64,000 nucleotides of DNA from Cytobacillus pseudoceanisediminis (GCF_023516215.1 NZ_CP097349.1:1302001-1366000); one strand, 5' to 3'. Counted from the stretch's first letter, positions 9,870-19,774 are shown. The notes: generated by a model not told the origin, from the letters alone. Program-made: numbers and translations.

Positions 9870-11037
9870 AACTGACTCAGAATGTCCTAATTATTATACT
9901 GGCGGTTATATCTTTATCGGGCTGCTGGAGCAGCAAAGAAATCGAGGAACTTGGACTGATAATAGGAACGGCAATTGATTTGGAAACAGAAGGGGAAGCA
10001 GATGATTGGGAAAGCGGAATTGCCAACGGGAATATCTTCAGACTAACGAATCAGCTTATTACGGCAGAGACAGCCAATAATGCAACCAATGGCGGGCAAT
10101 CACAGGTAAGAGCTTATAAAAATATTACGGAAACAGGAGATGCGGTTCTCCCTGCGCTGAGAAATATGATTCTGCGGATTGACAAGCGTGCTTTTGGTGA
10201 ACATGCCAAAGTAGTCGTTATAGGGGAGGAACTTGCCCGCGGCTACAATCTTAAACAGGTTTTGGATTTTTTCGCAGAGAACAGGAGATGCGACCAAGCA
10301 CGCTAATTGTTATTGCCAAAGGCAGTGCAAGTAAAACTCTGGAATCTGCTGAACCAACTGTAATTCCTGCAATCCAGCTTGTCGAAATGATACAAGGTAT
10401 GGAACGGACTACGAAAATCCTGACTCCCACGCCAATCGCTAAAATAGAAGGGCAGCTGAATTCAGGAAATAGCTTTTTAATACAGACAGTTGCGACTGAT
10501 AATAACGATAGAAAACTTACAGGTGCTGCAATGATTGACGGTAATACGAAAACCCTCCGCGCATTCTTAAATGATACGGAAACTGAAGGAGTAACCTGGA
10601 TAAAAGGAGAAGGGAAAGGCGGGCTAGTAAGGAGCTCTGATGAAGAAGCAAGTCAGCCAATTGTATATGAGAGTTTGTCGATGAAAAGTAAAATAAAACC
10701 TTCTGTAAAAGGAGATTCGATTTCTTTCACGGTTAAAATTGAAACTGAAGGGCGTATAGGGGAGCATTGGGATATCGGTGGAAAAGCATTTGACAGCAAA
10801 TACATGAAAAGGGCGGAAAAAGCTACAGAAAAAGAAATTGAGCGTTTGGTGAAAAGTGTACTGGAGAAAACGCAGGGTGAGTATAAAATGGATGTGCTGG
10901 GATTTGGAAGAAGCCTTCAAATCAGCTATCCTCAGGTATGGAATAAAGTTAAAGATAATTGGGATGAAACCTTTAGCGAAATACCGGTTGATTTCAGCAT
11001 TAACGTCTCAATAAAAGAAATGGGTACATCCGGCTAA
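9866..11037 (+). CDS. Ger(x)C family germination lipoprotein, frameshifted
   Basis: Signal peptide with lipobox LSGC (Cys 20), followed by the GerC fold: CWSSKEIEELGLIIGTAID near the start, then RPSTLIVIAKG and the C-terminal domain EKEIERLVKSVLEKTQGEYKMDVLGFGR. It forms the lipoprotein subunit of the receptor. The frame is broken near 10267-10272. Restoring one T to the T6 run gives DFFRREQEMRPSTL, which matches the family and joins the two halves into 390 residues. I treat this as a probable sequencing error rather than a dead receptor. A strong terminator follows. Confidence 0.88.
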
Positions 11038-11040
11038 TTA

Positions 11041-11074
11041 AGGGAGGCTGCCATTTTAGTGCAGCTGCCCTTTT
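11041..11074 (+). terminator. Terminator of the germination operon
   Basis: AGGGAGGCTGC/GCAGCTGCCCT hairpin followed by TTTT. Confidence 0.85.
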
Positions 11075-11362
11075 ATGGTTCAATATATTCTTCTTTATAG
11101 AGGGCAGGATTGGCTGCAGTATTCAAACTCTGTGCAGACGCCCACAATTTCGCCAGGAATCGCGGCATTATCTGCTGTGAAGGAAGAGTGCCATATCTCG
11201 AAAAGTAAACAAACAGTTTTAAATAAGTTCTTGCATTATGGGGCAGGTGAATTTCCCTTGCGTATTAATCATTTTCCGTGGTGGTCGCAAAAGACGGGTT
11301 TCAAAGCCTGAAATAAACCTTGTACTCTTACCGTTATATTCATTTTGAATATAATGGATTTT
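11075..11362. other. Stretch with no convincing gene
   Basis: An open frame of 78 codons on the plus strand starts inside the tail of the terminator without a ribosome binding site. A minus-strand frame overlaps it. Neither resembles a family I know. Confidence 0.4.
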
Positions 11363-11799
11363 TTAAATAATCGTGGGATCATCCGAGCCATCATAATTGG
11401 CCAGTCTGGCCTGCCGAAATGCGGGAACAGAAGACAGGTTTTCTGATATACCCAAAGCGTGGGCATATGCTTTATCATGTCCTTCATATAGAGGCTTGAT
11501 ATTTACATTCTCCATGATATCCACTAGCGGAAATTCCTCATTTCTCAAATACGGCGGCCTGAATATTTGTCTTCAAAGCTTAAGCCATCGAGTGAATCAC
11601 AAACTAATGAAGTGAAAAAATACCACTGCCCATTGTTATCCAGGCTGACATCATAATCCTGTCCATCTTTTTCAATCTGGAAATCAGTAAAGCGGTCTTC
11701 ACGGTCGAAAGTAAAATCTAAGTGCTCTTTTTCTGCTTGCCTGAATCCATATGGAATCTGAATCGGTACACAAACCTCTGAGAAGTATTGATTTTTCAT
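11363..11799 (-). CDS. Hypothetical protein, frameshifted
   Basis: Two minus-strand frames join into one 145-residue protein if one T is added to the ATTT run (plus-strand AAA at 11547-11549). The N-terminal part begins MKNQYFSEVCVPIQIPYGFRQ and the C-terminal part ends in ANYDGSDDPTII. It is acidic, without membrane segments or signal peptide. I do not recognise the family. The ATG at 11799 follows AAGGTG at a suitable distance. Confidence 0.55.
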
Positions 11800-11940
11800 G
11801 CAATCCACACCTTGCATTCTTTTTTTAAATTTTCCCTGCTATCGAAAATACCCTGCAGAATTCTTAGTCATGCCAAAAAGTAAGGATAAATTCCTTTAGT
11901 TATATAAAAATAATAAAAACGAATGGAAAGGACACCGAGA

Positions 11941-12945
11941 ATGAAAAAATGCATTTTTCTAGTCATCACTCTTTCATTAATCTGGCAATTCAATTGGACA
12001 TCTGTACACGCCGAAAACAATCCCCGCAATATTTATGAGGTAAAGCAGGGGGATACCCTGACAATGATTGCAAAAAAATATGGATCAACAGCAGGGGACT
12101 TAAAGCAATATAACGGCTTGCAGTCAGACAGACTTTTAATAGGACAAAAGCTCCGTGTTCCAATCATGTACAAAGTGGCACGCGGGGATACACTCTGGAA
12201 GCTGGCGGGAAAATTCGATTCCGCCGTGCCGATTATTAAAGAAGCTAATGGGCTATCTGCCGACGGCTTGAATGCAGGGCAAAAATTAAAAATTGTTCCT
12301 AAGAAATTAGCCATGGATGGAAAGTTCGTCCTCATGACGAGAGAGGAATTCCGGGATTGGATATTCAATCAGAAATTTACGAGAAAAGTGGCCAAAGTTC
12401 AGCAGCATCATACCTATCAGCCATCTTACAAACAGTTCAATGGCTCAAATCATTTTGCTTTAATGAAGGGTATGGAAGAGTATCATGTAACCGGGATGAA
12501 GTGGAGTATGATCAGCCAGCAGCTGACCACTTTCCCGGATGGAAAGGTGGCTGTGGGAAGGCCGTTCGATATAGCGCCGGAAGGATCATTCGGACTGCAG
12601 AATAAAGAAGCTATGCACAAGATCGAAGCAGATGCGATAGCGATTGAAAATCTCGGGAATTTTGATGATAATCATATGACTGCTGAACAAAAAGAAACGA
12701 TCGTGACAGTCACAGCTCTCCTGATGCTGAAATATGGCCTTGCGCCATCCATTGACAGCATCACCTATCATCATTGGTGGGATATTAACTCCGGAGAACG
12801 GGTGCTGGATAGCAGTCATGGACATGCAGTGAAAACGTGTCCCGGCACTGAATTTTTTGGCGGTAATTCTACTGCAAGCGCTAAGAATAATTTATATCCA
12901 CTAGTTCGGAAAAAAATGCAGGAAATCAGAGGAACATTGCACTAA
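11941..12945 (+). CDS. Secreted N-acetylmuramoyl-L-alanine amidase with two LysM domains
   Basis: 334 residues. The signal peptide (about 1-24, cleaved after VHA) is followed by two LysM repeats (YEVKQGDTLTMIAKKYG and YKVARGDTLWKLAGKFD) and an Amidase_2/PGRP zinc domain. The latter contains QHHTYQPSYK as the first zinc-site motif and HGHAVKTCPGTEFFG as the last. It cleaves the bond between muramic acid and the stem peptide in the wall. The ATG at 11941 follows AAAGGA; an earlier ATG at 11923 would spoil the signal peptide. Monocistronic. Confidence 0.92.
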   Translation: MKKCIFLVITLSLIWQFNWTSVHAENNPRNIYEVKQGDTLTMIAKKYGSTAGDLKQYNGLQSDRLLIGQKLRVPIMYKVARGDTLWKLAGKFDSAVPIIKEANGLSADGLNAGQKLKIVPKKLAMDGKFVLMTREEFRDWIFNQKFTRKVAKVQQHHTYQPSYKQFNGSNHFALMKGMEEYHVTGMKWSMISQQLTTFPDGKVAVGRPFDIAPEGSFGLQNKEAMHKIEADAIAIENLGNFDDNHMTAEQKETIVTVTALLMLKYGLAPSIDSITYHHWWDINSGERVLDSSHGHAVKTCPGTEFFGGNSTASAKNNLYPLVRKKMQEIRGTLH

Positions 12946-12980
12946 TGAGAAAAACCCGCAGCTGGTGCGGGTTTTTCTCA
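12946..12980. terminator. Bidirectional terminator
   Basis: GAGAAAAACCCGCA/TGCGGGTTTTTCTC hairpin serving the amidase gene and the opposing small gene. Confidence 0.9.
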
Positions 12981-13202
12981 TCGTTTTTTCTTTTTCTTTT
13001 TATCATCTTCTGCTGCAAGCTTTGCTTTATTTACACTTTCGAGCTCTACTTGCACATGGATTTTACTTTCCGCGACTGCCGTTACGCTGGTCACTTTGCC
13101 TTTGCGTCCTTTGATTTTAACCTCTTCGCCTTGATTTGGGACACTTTTGCGAAGTTGATTTAATAAAACATTTCTCCCATCAAGATAATACACCGTAAAC
13201 AT
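12978..13202 (-). CDS. Small conserved hypothetical protein with Lys-rich tail
   Basis: 74 residues: MFTVYYLDGRNVLLNQLRKS, then an SH3/KOW-like beta segment (EEVKIKGRKGKVTSVTAV) and a C-terminal run of seven lysines. The beta segment and basic tail suggest binding to RNA or ribosomes, but this is an inference; I do not know the family function. AAAGGTG lies eight bases before the ATG at 13202; a GTG at 13211 overlaps that site. Confidence 0.7.
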   Translation of the reverse strand: MFTVYYLDGRNVLLNQLRKSVPNQGEEVKIKGRKGKVTSVTAVAESKIHVQVELESVNKAKLAAEDDKKKKKKR

Positions 13203-13396
13203 TCTCATCACACCTTTTTTCTATGGAATGTGGTACAAGTTATTGCACCTTTCCTATAAAATATAGGCTTAGTGATAAAAATAGACCGATTATATTTATT
13301 TTTTCAAATAATAGTTGCGAACGTATGTTCTTTGTAGTAAAATTAAATTTGTAATAAATGTTAAGAAAAATGAAAAAATTAGGGGAGCTGATTAGA

Positions 13397-13822
13397 ATGA
13401 CAGTTAAAGTAATTCCTTATTTAGTGATGGACGGAAATGCGAATGAAGCGATTGAATTTTACAGAGAAGCGCTGGAAGCGGAAGTTCTGTATAAGCAAAC
13501 ATTTGAGGAAGGGCCGGAAAACCCTGAATATCCACTTCCTCATGAAGCAAAGAACCGCATTATGCATGCAACGGTAAAGGTTGGGGAGAATGAAATCATG
13601 TTTAGTGATACATTCCCTGGCCAGAATCATCAAATAGGCAATCAGGTGACCATTTGCCTCTCTACATCAGATTCTCAAAAATCGAAGAAATTCTTTGAAG
13701 CTCTGCAGCAGGGCGGGCAAGTGACGATGCCTCTTCAGGAAACATTTTTCAGCCCTTCATATGGCAGCGTTATCGACAAATTCGGAGTGAATTTTCAAAT
13801 TTATACTGAAGGCGAGCATTGA
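13397..13822 (+). CDS. VOC family protein (PhnB/YjdN type)
   Basis: 141 residues of a single glyoxalase/bleomycin-resistance fold: VIPYLVMDGNANEAIEFYREAL at the start and SPSYGSVIDKFGVNFQIYTE at the end. This is the PhnB-like branch, whose biochemical role is mostly unknown. GGGGAGCTG precedes the ATG at 13397; an upstream in-frame ATG at 13358 has no site. Confidence 0.88.
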   Translation: MTVKVIPYLVMDGNANEAIEFYREALEAEVLYKQTFEEGPENPEYPLPHEAKNRIMHATVKVGENEIMFSDTFPGQNHQIGNQVTICLSTSDSQKSKKFFEALQQGGQVTMPLQETFFSPSYGSVIDKFGVNFQIYTEGEH

Positions 13823-13865
13823 TTCGGGAAAAATAGAAGCCACTCCATATAATAGGAGTTAGAAA

Positions 13866-14285
13866 ATGAGCATCGTTAATTATCTTGGCTGTAATGTTCT
13901 ACTGCCAGTCAGTGATCCTGAGAGTGATGATGAGATCATAATAGGTGATTTCTTCTCAGATGAAGATATGAGGGCAGAGGTACATAAACATCTGTCAGCA
14001 AAATATATCTACGAGGTATCCTCTAGTCAACACGGCAGCATTTGGTTTAATAAATACTACAAAAAAGACTATCCAAAAGGGCATGAAGAAGGGCAGCAAA
14101 TTTTCAAATTGCTATGTGCTTTTTTAGATCAGCACCTTGCATCAGGGGATTATTGTGAACTGTATACCTGCTGGGTTGGTGACGAATCGGAAGAACCTGA
14201 ATACAAGGACTGTATTAACCTTCATGAATTTGATATCGATAAGATTGAAGTATTTGAAAAATCATTGCTTGTTATCAACAAATAA
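13866..14285 (+). CDS. Hypothetical acidic protein
   Basis: 139 residues, soluble, strongly acidic, beginning MSIVNYLGCNVLLPVSDPES. AGGAGTTAGAA precedes the ATG. No family recognised. A terminator with stem GAGCC/GGCTC follows. The position next to VOC and GNAT genes gives no clear hint of role. Confidence 0.7.
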   Translation: MSIVNYLGCNVLLPVSDPESDDEIIIGDFFSDEDMRAEVHKHLSAKYIYEVSSSQHGSIWFNKYYKKDYPKGHEEGQQIFKLLCAFLDQHLASGDYCELYTCWVGDESEEPEYKDCINLHEFDIDKIEVFEKSLLVINK

Positions 14286-14294
14286 ATGTCTGTT

Positions 14295-14336
14295 TGAGCC
14301 ATTCCTTTATGGAGGAGGAATAGGCTCTTTTTTGTG
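14295..14336 (+). terminator. Terminator
   Basis: Hairpin GAGCCATTCC/GGAATAGGCTC followed by T6. Confidence 0.7.
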
Positions 14337-14404
14337 GAATTGTTTAATTTTAGCATACTTAAGTTCATGATAGAATTATTTATCAAGTGAGAAAGGGAAC
14401 TTTT

Positions 14405-14962
14405 ATGATAATAAAATCAAAAGAACACATAGTTAATAATCTGAACTACATTATTAGATCTGCTGTCGAGGAAGATGCAAAGGAACTTTCTAAAGTAAGG
14501 GTGCAGATTGATGGCGAAACGGAGAATATGGACCGGGAAGCAGGCGAAGCATTTATAGAAGAAACAGGTTTTAAAGAGTTAATTAATAAAGATTCCATGA
14601 GTAGCCGGAATATATTCCTGGTTGCTGAAGTGAATGGAAAAATTGCCGGCTTCTCCAGATGTGAAGGCAGCGAACTGAAAAGAAGCGGTCATAAAGTTGA
14701 ATTTGGTGTATGTGTTCTCAAGGAATTCTGGGGCTTTGCTATTGGAAAAAACCTATTAGCACAGTCTATTCAATGGGCGGACTCTAATCATATTAAGAAG
14801 ATTACTTTAAATGTTCTTGAAACAAACGAGAAAGCGATAAAGCTGTATGAGCAAAATGGCTTTGAAATAGAAGGAATATTAAAAATGGATAAGCAGCTGT
14901 CTGATGGCAACTATTACAGCACCATCGCAATGGGAAGGATTAATGATAATACTCTAAGATGA
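14405..14962 (+). CDS. GNAT family N-acetyltransferase
   Basis: 185 residues with the GNAT core: YIIRSAVEEDAKELSKVR (motif C), VEFGVCVLKEFWGFAIGKNLL (motif A, acetyl-CoA site, with a degenerate pyrophosphate loop) and LNVLETNEKAIKLYEQNGFEIEG (motif B). The acceptor is unknown. AAAGGGAAC precedes the ATG at 14405. Confidence 0.88.
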   Translation: MIIKSKEHIVNNLNYIIRSAVEEDAKELSKVRVQIDGETENMDREAGEAFIEETGFKELINKDSMSSRNIFLVAEVNGKIAGFSRCEGSELKRSGHKVEFGVCVLKEFWGFAIGKNLLAQSIQWADSNHIKKITLNVLETNEKAIKLYEQNGFEIEGILKMDKQLSDGNYYSTIAMGRINDNTLR

Positions 14963-15000
14963 ATAATTTTCCTCTAAAGAAAGAAAAGAACATGAAGGAG

Positions 15001-15140
15001 CTAAAGCATAAAACACGGAGGAGCCGGCACGAAGCACTTTGGCTCGACGTTTCCTTGGATATCAAATCCCAGTTTACATGCTTGGACCCCGGCACTGCTT
15101 CCTGTCATTTCCGCAACTCCGTACCCCTTATTTATGAATT
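15001..15140 (-). pseudogene. Possible decayed gene remnant
   Basis: The minus strand encodes a short peptide (GYGVAEMTGSSAGVQACKLG, then a Cys/Pro-rich end and a stop at 15001-15003) that reads like the C-terminal end of a larger enzyme with nothing upstream of it. It is faintly similar to the end of saccharopine-dehydrogenase-like proteins. Weakly supported. Confidence 0.25.
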
Positions 15141-15151
15141 GAATATAATTT

Positions 15152-15177
15152 AACATACGTCAGCTAAGGAGTATGTT
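15152..15177 (+). promoter_or_regulatory. Hairpin enclosing a ribosome binding site
   Basis: AACATAC (15152-15158) pairs perfectly with GTATGTT (15171-15177). The loop and stem base hold the AAGGAG used by the gene starting at 15178, so folding would hide the site. Confidence 0.5.
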
Positions 15178-15822
15178 ATGGACAATCAACTAAAAGAGAT
15201 CGTCGGAGCCACTTTAGCTGCGATCGGAACGATCATTTCAGCTGTCTCAACCATACCCGTAAAGTCGAAAAAAATGGAAAAACTTTTTGAGGGGCTTGAT
15301 ATCGTGGGAAACAGCCTCCAAGGAACAGGTAACGCTCTTCAGGCGGATGGGCAAAGCGTGCCATCACTTGAAAAGGTCGGCAATGAGATACAGGCAATCG
15401 GAAATAGTATAGTCATTGCCGGATTAACTTTGGATTTAAAGGAAGACAATGAGGATAAATTAGTAATCGCAGGGAATTGGCTTCAGGCTCTTGGCGGTGC
15501 CGCAGCACTTGGAGATGAATTTGAAGATCCCACTGCAGCCGGACAGCTTTTTAATATTTATGGAAACTTGCTTCAATCAATTGGCAACTCCCTTCAGGCA
15601 TATGGAGGCACGATTAATCTCAGGGAAAAAGAGCGGGGAGATTCGGGAGAAAGCGCAAATAACATTATTGCCGTTGGAAGCTGGATTCAGGCAGTCGGCT
15701 CTGTTTTATCAGTAATCGGCCAGCTTCAGGAGGAAAATCAGGAGATTTCTTCTGATAGCAGAGAAGAAAACAATGAACCTGACTCAAAAACTTCTGTGTG
15801 GCTAAATGAAGAACTTCTTTAG
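15178..15822 (+). CDS. Glycine-periodic repetitive protein 1 (DUF6944-like)
   Basis: 214 residues built from a seven-residue repeat G-N-x-[LI]-Q-[AS]-x, for example GNSLQGTGNALQADG, GNEIQAIGNSI, GNLLQSIGNSLQAYG and GSWIQAVGSVLSVIG. It ends with an acidic, disordered tail. No signal peptide. The repeat predicts long amphipathic helices with a Gly stripe, suited to tight helix packing or membrane association. From memory it resembles the Bacillus repetitive family DUF6944, whose function is unknown. It forms an operon with a paralogue 12 bases downstream. Confidence 0.75.
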   Translation: MDNQLKEIVGATLAAIGTIISAVSTIPVKSKKMEKLFEGLDIVGNSLQGTGNALQADGQSVPSLEKVGNEIQAIGNSIVIAGLTLDLKEDNEDKLVIAGNWLQALGGAAALGDEFEDPTAAGQLFNIYGNLLQSIGNSLQAYGGTINLREKERGDSGESANNIIAVGSWIQAVGSVLSVIGQLQEENQEISSDSREENNEPDSKTSVWLNEELL

Positions 15823-15834
15823 AAAGGGGTAATC

Positions 15835-16422
15835 ATGTATCTAGAAGGAGATGAGCTATTAACAATCGGAGCTTATTTTTTGGTTGCGGGCACATTTATT
15901 TCTGCGATTGGTGAAACCATGAAGCCAGATGAAAACAATTTGAACAAAAAATTAATCCGGGACGGTAACGGAGTCCAGGCGGTTGGCAATAGCCTGCAGG
16001 GATTTGGAAGGATAAGTGCAGCTGAAGGAAATGAAGAAGAAGCAAATCTATATGGAATTATCGGGAGCTTTACCCAGGCAGGCGGCAATTCCATCAACAC
16101 TGCCGCAAACAATATCGAAATACAAAATCCATCAGTTTCTGTGGCAGGCTTTAATTCACTGGGCAGTACCATTCAATCGATGGGGGCAGCTTTGGAAGCT
16201 GCGGGAGTTGCAAACTCGGAAAATAATATACTCAGCAATCTCGAGACTCTGGGCTACTCATTTATTTCCGTATCGGCCATCCTCGACGCTATAGGAATTC
16301 TTATAGAAGATGAAGAGAGTATCCAAAAAAGACTGCTTCTGGCTGCAGGAGGATGGCTGGAATTCATTGGTGCCTCTCTTGGCGCCTATGTAATAATCAA
16401 GGCAGCTGAGGAAACAGCATGA
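15835..16422 (+). CDS. Glycine-periodic repetitive protein 2 (DUF6944-like)
   Basis: 195 residues, a diverged paralogue of the preceding protein with the same heptad glycine pattern (GNGVQAVGNSLQGFG, GSTIQSMGAALEAAG) but a more hydrophobic C-terminus (ASLGAYVIIKAAEETA). It starts 12 bases after the upstream stop with AAAGGGG at eight bases. The pair may form a hetero-oligomer; this is an inference from the operon and shared repeat. Confidence 0.75.
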   Translation: MYLEGDELLTIGAYFLVAGTFISAIGETMKPDENNLNKKLIRDGNGVQAVGNSLQGFGRISAAEGNEEEANLYGIIGSFTQAGGNSINTAANNIEIQNPSVSVAGFNSLGSTIQSMGAALEAAGVANSENNILSNLETLGYSFISVSAILDAIGILIEDEESIQKRLLLAAGGWLEFIGASLGAYVIIKAAEETA

Positions 16423-16541
16423 TTTTACATTAATAGAGAAAATAAACGTTTATCATGATGATATCAGTTGATATATGTCGAATATCAATATGCTAGCAGT
16501 CGCTATCTTTGTGCGAATGTGTCAATTTCCGGTGATTATAC

Positions 16542-16570
16542 AAAAAAACCTGGAATATCACTACTCCAGG
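16542..16570 (-). terminator. Terminator of the bioY-yhfT-yhfS operon
   Basis: On the minus strand CCTGGA...TTCCAGG is followed by T7. Confidence 0.85.
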
Positions 16571-16586
16571 CAAGCTTAAAGTTTTA

Positions 16587-17665
16587 TTATACCCCTTCAA
16601 ACAATACGGCAGCACCGACGCCGCCTCCGCTTCCAATGGCAGCTAATACATATTTGGAAGGAGGTCTTCTTTGGACTTCATAAAATAATTTTGTAACCAT
16701 CACAGCTCCTGAAGCTCCATAAGGGTGGCCAATTGTTAGAGCACCACCTTTAACATTCAGTATTTCATAAGGAATGGAAAGCTCATTGGCGCATGCTGCT
16801 ATTTTTGATGCAAATGCTTCATTAATTTCGATTAAATCAATATCGTCAATTGTTAAATAATTTCTTTCAAGGATAGCTTGTATGGCTGGGACAGGCGCAG
16901 ATCCCGGATAGTTGGGATGTACACCTGCTACTGCACTATCGGCAAAACGCAGAATGGGCCTGTAGCCGTTTTTTATTGCTGTTTCTTCCTCCATCACCAG
17001 CACAGCAGCTGCCCCATCATGGATTCCGCAGCTGTTAGCTGCTGTTACAGTGCCATCCTTTTTAAATATAGGCTTTGCACGTTTAAGAAGAGTTTCCATT
17101 TTTCTTTTTCTAAAAACTCTTCATCATGCAGATGTCTTCCAATTGGGATCATTTCTTCGGCCAGCAGTCCCTTTTCGAAAGCTTCCCAGCTCCGTTCATA
17201 GCTCAATTGTGCATATGTATCCTGACTTTCCCTTGATATGTTGTATTTCTCGGCTACATTTTCCGCTGCCGCACCCATATCGGGGTCTCCTATTTTTTCC
17301 GGGGAGAAGCGGGCCCTTTTGGAAAAGGGCGAGGTGCTGGCACTTTCGGTACCGCCCGCTATATAACAAGTCCCGGCACCTCCCTGGATGTAATAGCATG
17401 CCAATCGAATGGCTTCAAGACCCGCACTGCATTGCCTGTCCAGGGTTAAGCCCGGAACAGACAAAGGGAGTCCTGCTTCCAATGCTGACAAGCGGGCTAC
17501 ATTCCCGCCAGGTCCTACGACATTGCCCAAAATGACATCATCAATTTTATCTTCCATTCCTTCAGCAAGATAATTCAGAAGCGGGGCAGCAAGTTCATGG
17601 GGCTCATAGTCCTTAAGCATCCCATTTACTTTTCCAATAGGTGTTCTTTTTGCCTGTACAATCAC
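16587..17665 (-). CDS. yhfS: Thiolase (acetyl-CoA acetyltransferase), frameshifted
   Basis: Thiolase of about 360 residues with the nucleophile Cys in LDRQCSAGLEAIR and the His motif IGHPYGASGA. The usual second cysteine of the C-terminal CxG motif is missing: the segment reads AAIGSGGGVGAAVLFE. The frame breaks at 17099-17103; adding one A to the A5 run (minus strand) joins the halves. A GTG at 17665 is a possible start. An ATT at 17677, six bases after AAAGGTGAT, gives the more typical N-terminus MKKAVIVQAKRTPIG and overlaps the ligase stop. By gene order it corresponds to B. subtilis yhfS. Confidence 0.85.
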
Positions 17666-17672
17666 TGCTTTC

Positions 17673-19123
17673 TTAATGGCTAATCACCTTTCTTTCGAAA
17701 GATTCCTTCAGCTGGGCACGGGCAATTTTTCCGCCGGCTGTGTAGGGCATTTCTTCAGTGAAAATCCATCTGCGGGGAACCTTATATGAGGCTAAATGTT
17801 TTTTACATAGGCGCTTTAACTCAAGGGCATCTGTTTTGCCTTTGATGACTGCAGCTGCAATTTGCCCCCAATATTGATCTTCCAGTCCTATCACAGCAAC
17901 CTCCTCGACATCCGGGTGCAGACTGATCACTTTCTCAATTTCTTCAGGAAAGATATTAATAGCTCCATATAATATCATGTTCTTTTCACGTCCGCTGATG
18001 TATAAATATCCTTTATTATCAACATAGCCCATATCATCAACGGTGGCCCATCCATCCTGATCCTGTATGGAATGGATTGTTTCATTTGAAAGGTATCCAT
18101 CGAAAATAAGTTCGCTTCTGACAAATATTTTGCCAATTTCATAAGGAGCGAGTTTCCGGCCGTCTGTTCCTCTAATTTCGATTTCAACACCATGGCAGGG
18201 CTTTCCGACTGATCCTGCTATATCCTCATCCGCAAGAAATGTTACATAGCTCAATTCACTGGCTCCATAAAATTCGATCATGGAGAGCTGGGGGAATATT
18301 TTGCTGATTTCCAGCTTCGAAGTTTCATCCCATTTCGCACCTGAGGAAAAGATTTTTATAGGCTTCTCTATGATTCTTTTTCTCTTAAAATAGCTGAAAC
18401 CATGGTCGGAACTGTATAAAGTGTGCTGATGGGCTGCTCCTCGATACATGAGAGAACCTGGGCTGCACTGAATTTCTCGAGCAGGTGAACCGTTCCGCCC
18501 GTACACAGCGTACTTATCGCGCCATACAAAAAATGAGAGTGGATAAGTGCCCCGGGAATCAGGACGTGTTCCTTCTCATTCATCTTAAAATCGTGATGGT
18601 TCACCTTGAAGCTTGCTGCCCAGGATCTATGGGAGCGGATAAATGCTTTTGGGATGCCGGTCGTGCCTGAAGTAAATCCCATATAAAATGGGCGGTTCCT
18701 TTCTGAATCGATGTGAAACGAAGTGCTTTGACCGCAGATTTCCTCCATGGCATCCTCCCAGATAAGCACGAAAGGGTGCAGGCTGGCAATCTGATCATAG
18801 TATTCTTTACCTGTGATCACGATAGAAGGGTTGGATATTTCAATCCGCTGCTTAAGTTCTTCGGCCTTCCATTTTAAGTCGAAAGGTACAGCTGTCCATC
18901 CAGCCATGGAGGCACCTGTGAATAATTGCAGAAAAGGAATTCCATTTGGCAGCAGGATTGCTGCAGTTTTATTGGTTACAGATAAAGAGTGAAGCCAGTT
19001 AGCAGTTTTGCAGAGATGAGAGCTCCATTCTTTATAGCTTAAAGTTTGGCTTTTCGAGATGATTGCTGCTTTATTTGGAGATTCTTCGGCGAGTTTTTTA
19101 ATATTTGCTGTAATATTCGTCAA
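17673..19123 (-). CDS. yhfT: Acyl-CoA ligase (AMP-forming), frameshifted
   Basis: 483 residues once one A is restored in the A5 run (plus-strand 18377-18381). It has the adenylate-forming signatures MGFTSGTTGIPKAF (P-loop), FYGASELSYVTF, GWATVDDMGYVDNKGYLYISG and the C-terminal Lys in PYTAGGKIARAQ. It activates a carboxylic acid as CoA thioester, probably a fatty acid or pimelate-related acid. It is co-transcribed with bioY, matching the BirA-controlled bioYB-yhfT-yhfS set of B. subtilis. A TTG start follows GGAGAGG by eight bases. Confidence 0.88.
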
Positions 19124-19146
19124 CGGGTTGTCCTCTCCTTATGGAA

Positions 19147-19169
19147 AAGGAGACACCTTATAGTGTCTC
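19147..19169 (-). other. Intercistronic hairpin between bioY and the ligase gene
   Basis: GGAGACAC/GTGTCTCC perfect 8-bp stem across the bioY stop, followed by TTTT on the minus strand. It could be a weak terminator or an mRNA-stability element lowering expression of the downstream genes. Confidence 0.55.
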
Positions 19170-19721
19170 CAGAGATTTAGAAAATTGCTTATTTATAATC
19201 GGATGCTTAAGCAGCCGGAATACCAGGAAAGAAGCGAGCGTCGCTTTTAACACATCTCCCGGAATATAAACCAAGCTTAATTTAATCGCATCAGACAAAG
19301 GAATATTCATCATAAAGGCCTGTACCGGAATTCCCAAAAGATAGATGAGGAATATGCCGACAGTCAGGTTTATGAGCAGGATATTCTTTAATTTTAACGT
19401 TTTGAAGCGTGAGAGTAAATACCCGATAAAAAATGCTGTAAGTGGATAGGAAATCAAATACCCTGCACTAGGCCCGAAGAATACACCAATGCCGCCGCGG
19501 CCTCCTGATAATAATGGTGCACCTGCAGCAACCAAGAGTAAAAACACTGCCATGCTGATTCCGCCAAGTCTGGCGCCTAAAATACCGCCGGCCAAAAGGA
19601 CACCGAGTGTCTGCAAGGTTATCGGAACGGGTGTAAAAGATAGCATGATTGGAGGAACAAGACCAAGTGCTCCCATTACTGCTGCAAATAAAGCCACATA
19701 AGTCATCTCTTTAACTTTCAT
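19158..19721 (-). CDS. bioY: Biotin transporter BioY
   Basis: 187 residues with six membrane helices of the BioY/ECF S-component type: VKEMTYVALFAAVMGALGLVPPI, then FFGPSAGYLISYPLTAFFIGYL. It captures biotin and works with an ECF energising module encoded elsewhere. The ATG at 19721 follows GGAGAGG; an upstream TTG at 19739 lies before the site. The promoter is overlapped by a BirA operator. Confidence 0.93.
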   Translation of the reverse strand: MKVKEMTYVALFAAVMGALGLVPPIMLSFTPVPITLQTLGVLLAGGILGARLGGISMAVFLLLVAAGAPLLSGGRGGIGVFFGPSAGYLISYPLTAFFIGYLLSRFKTLKLKNILLINLTVGIFLIYLLGIPVQAFMMNIPLSDAIKLSLVYIPGDVLKATLASFLVFRLLKHPIINKQFSKSLETL

Positions 19722-19747
19722 AATACCTCTCCAATTCAAATTAATAG

Positions 19748-19774
19748 GTTAACTGGTTTCATTTTATGGTTAAC
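19748..19774 (-). promoter_or_regulatory. BirA operator
   Basis: GTTAAC half-sites at 19748-19753 and 19769-19774 separated by 15 bases; on the minus strand it reads TGTTAACC-N14-GTTAACCT. This matches the Gram-positive biotin-repressor site. It overlaps the -10 box of the bioY promoter. Confidence 0.8.

Noticed and set aside
14959..15153. 64-codon plus-strand frame after the GNAT gene
   Set aside because: No start signal at the right place; the minus strand gives a more protein-like remnant.
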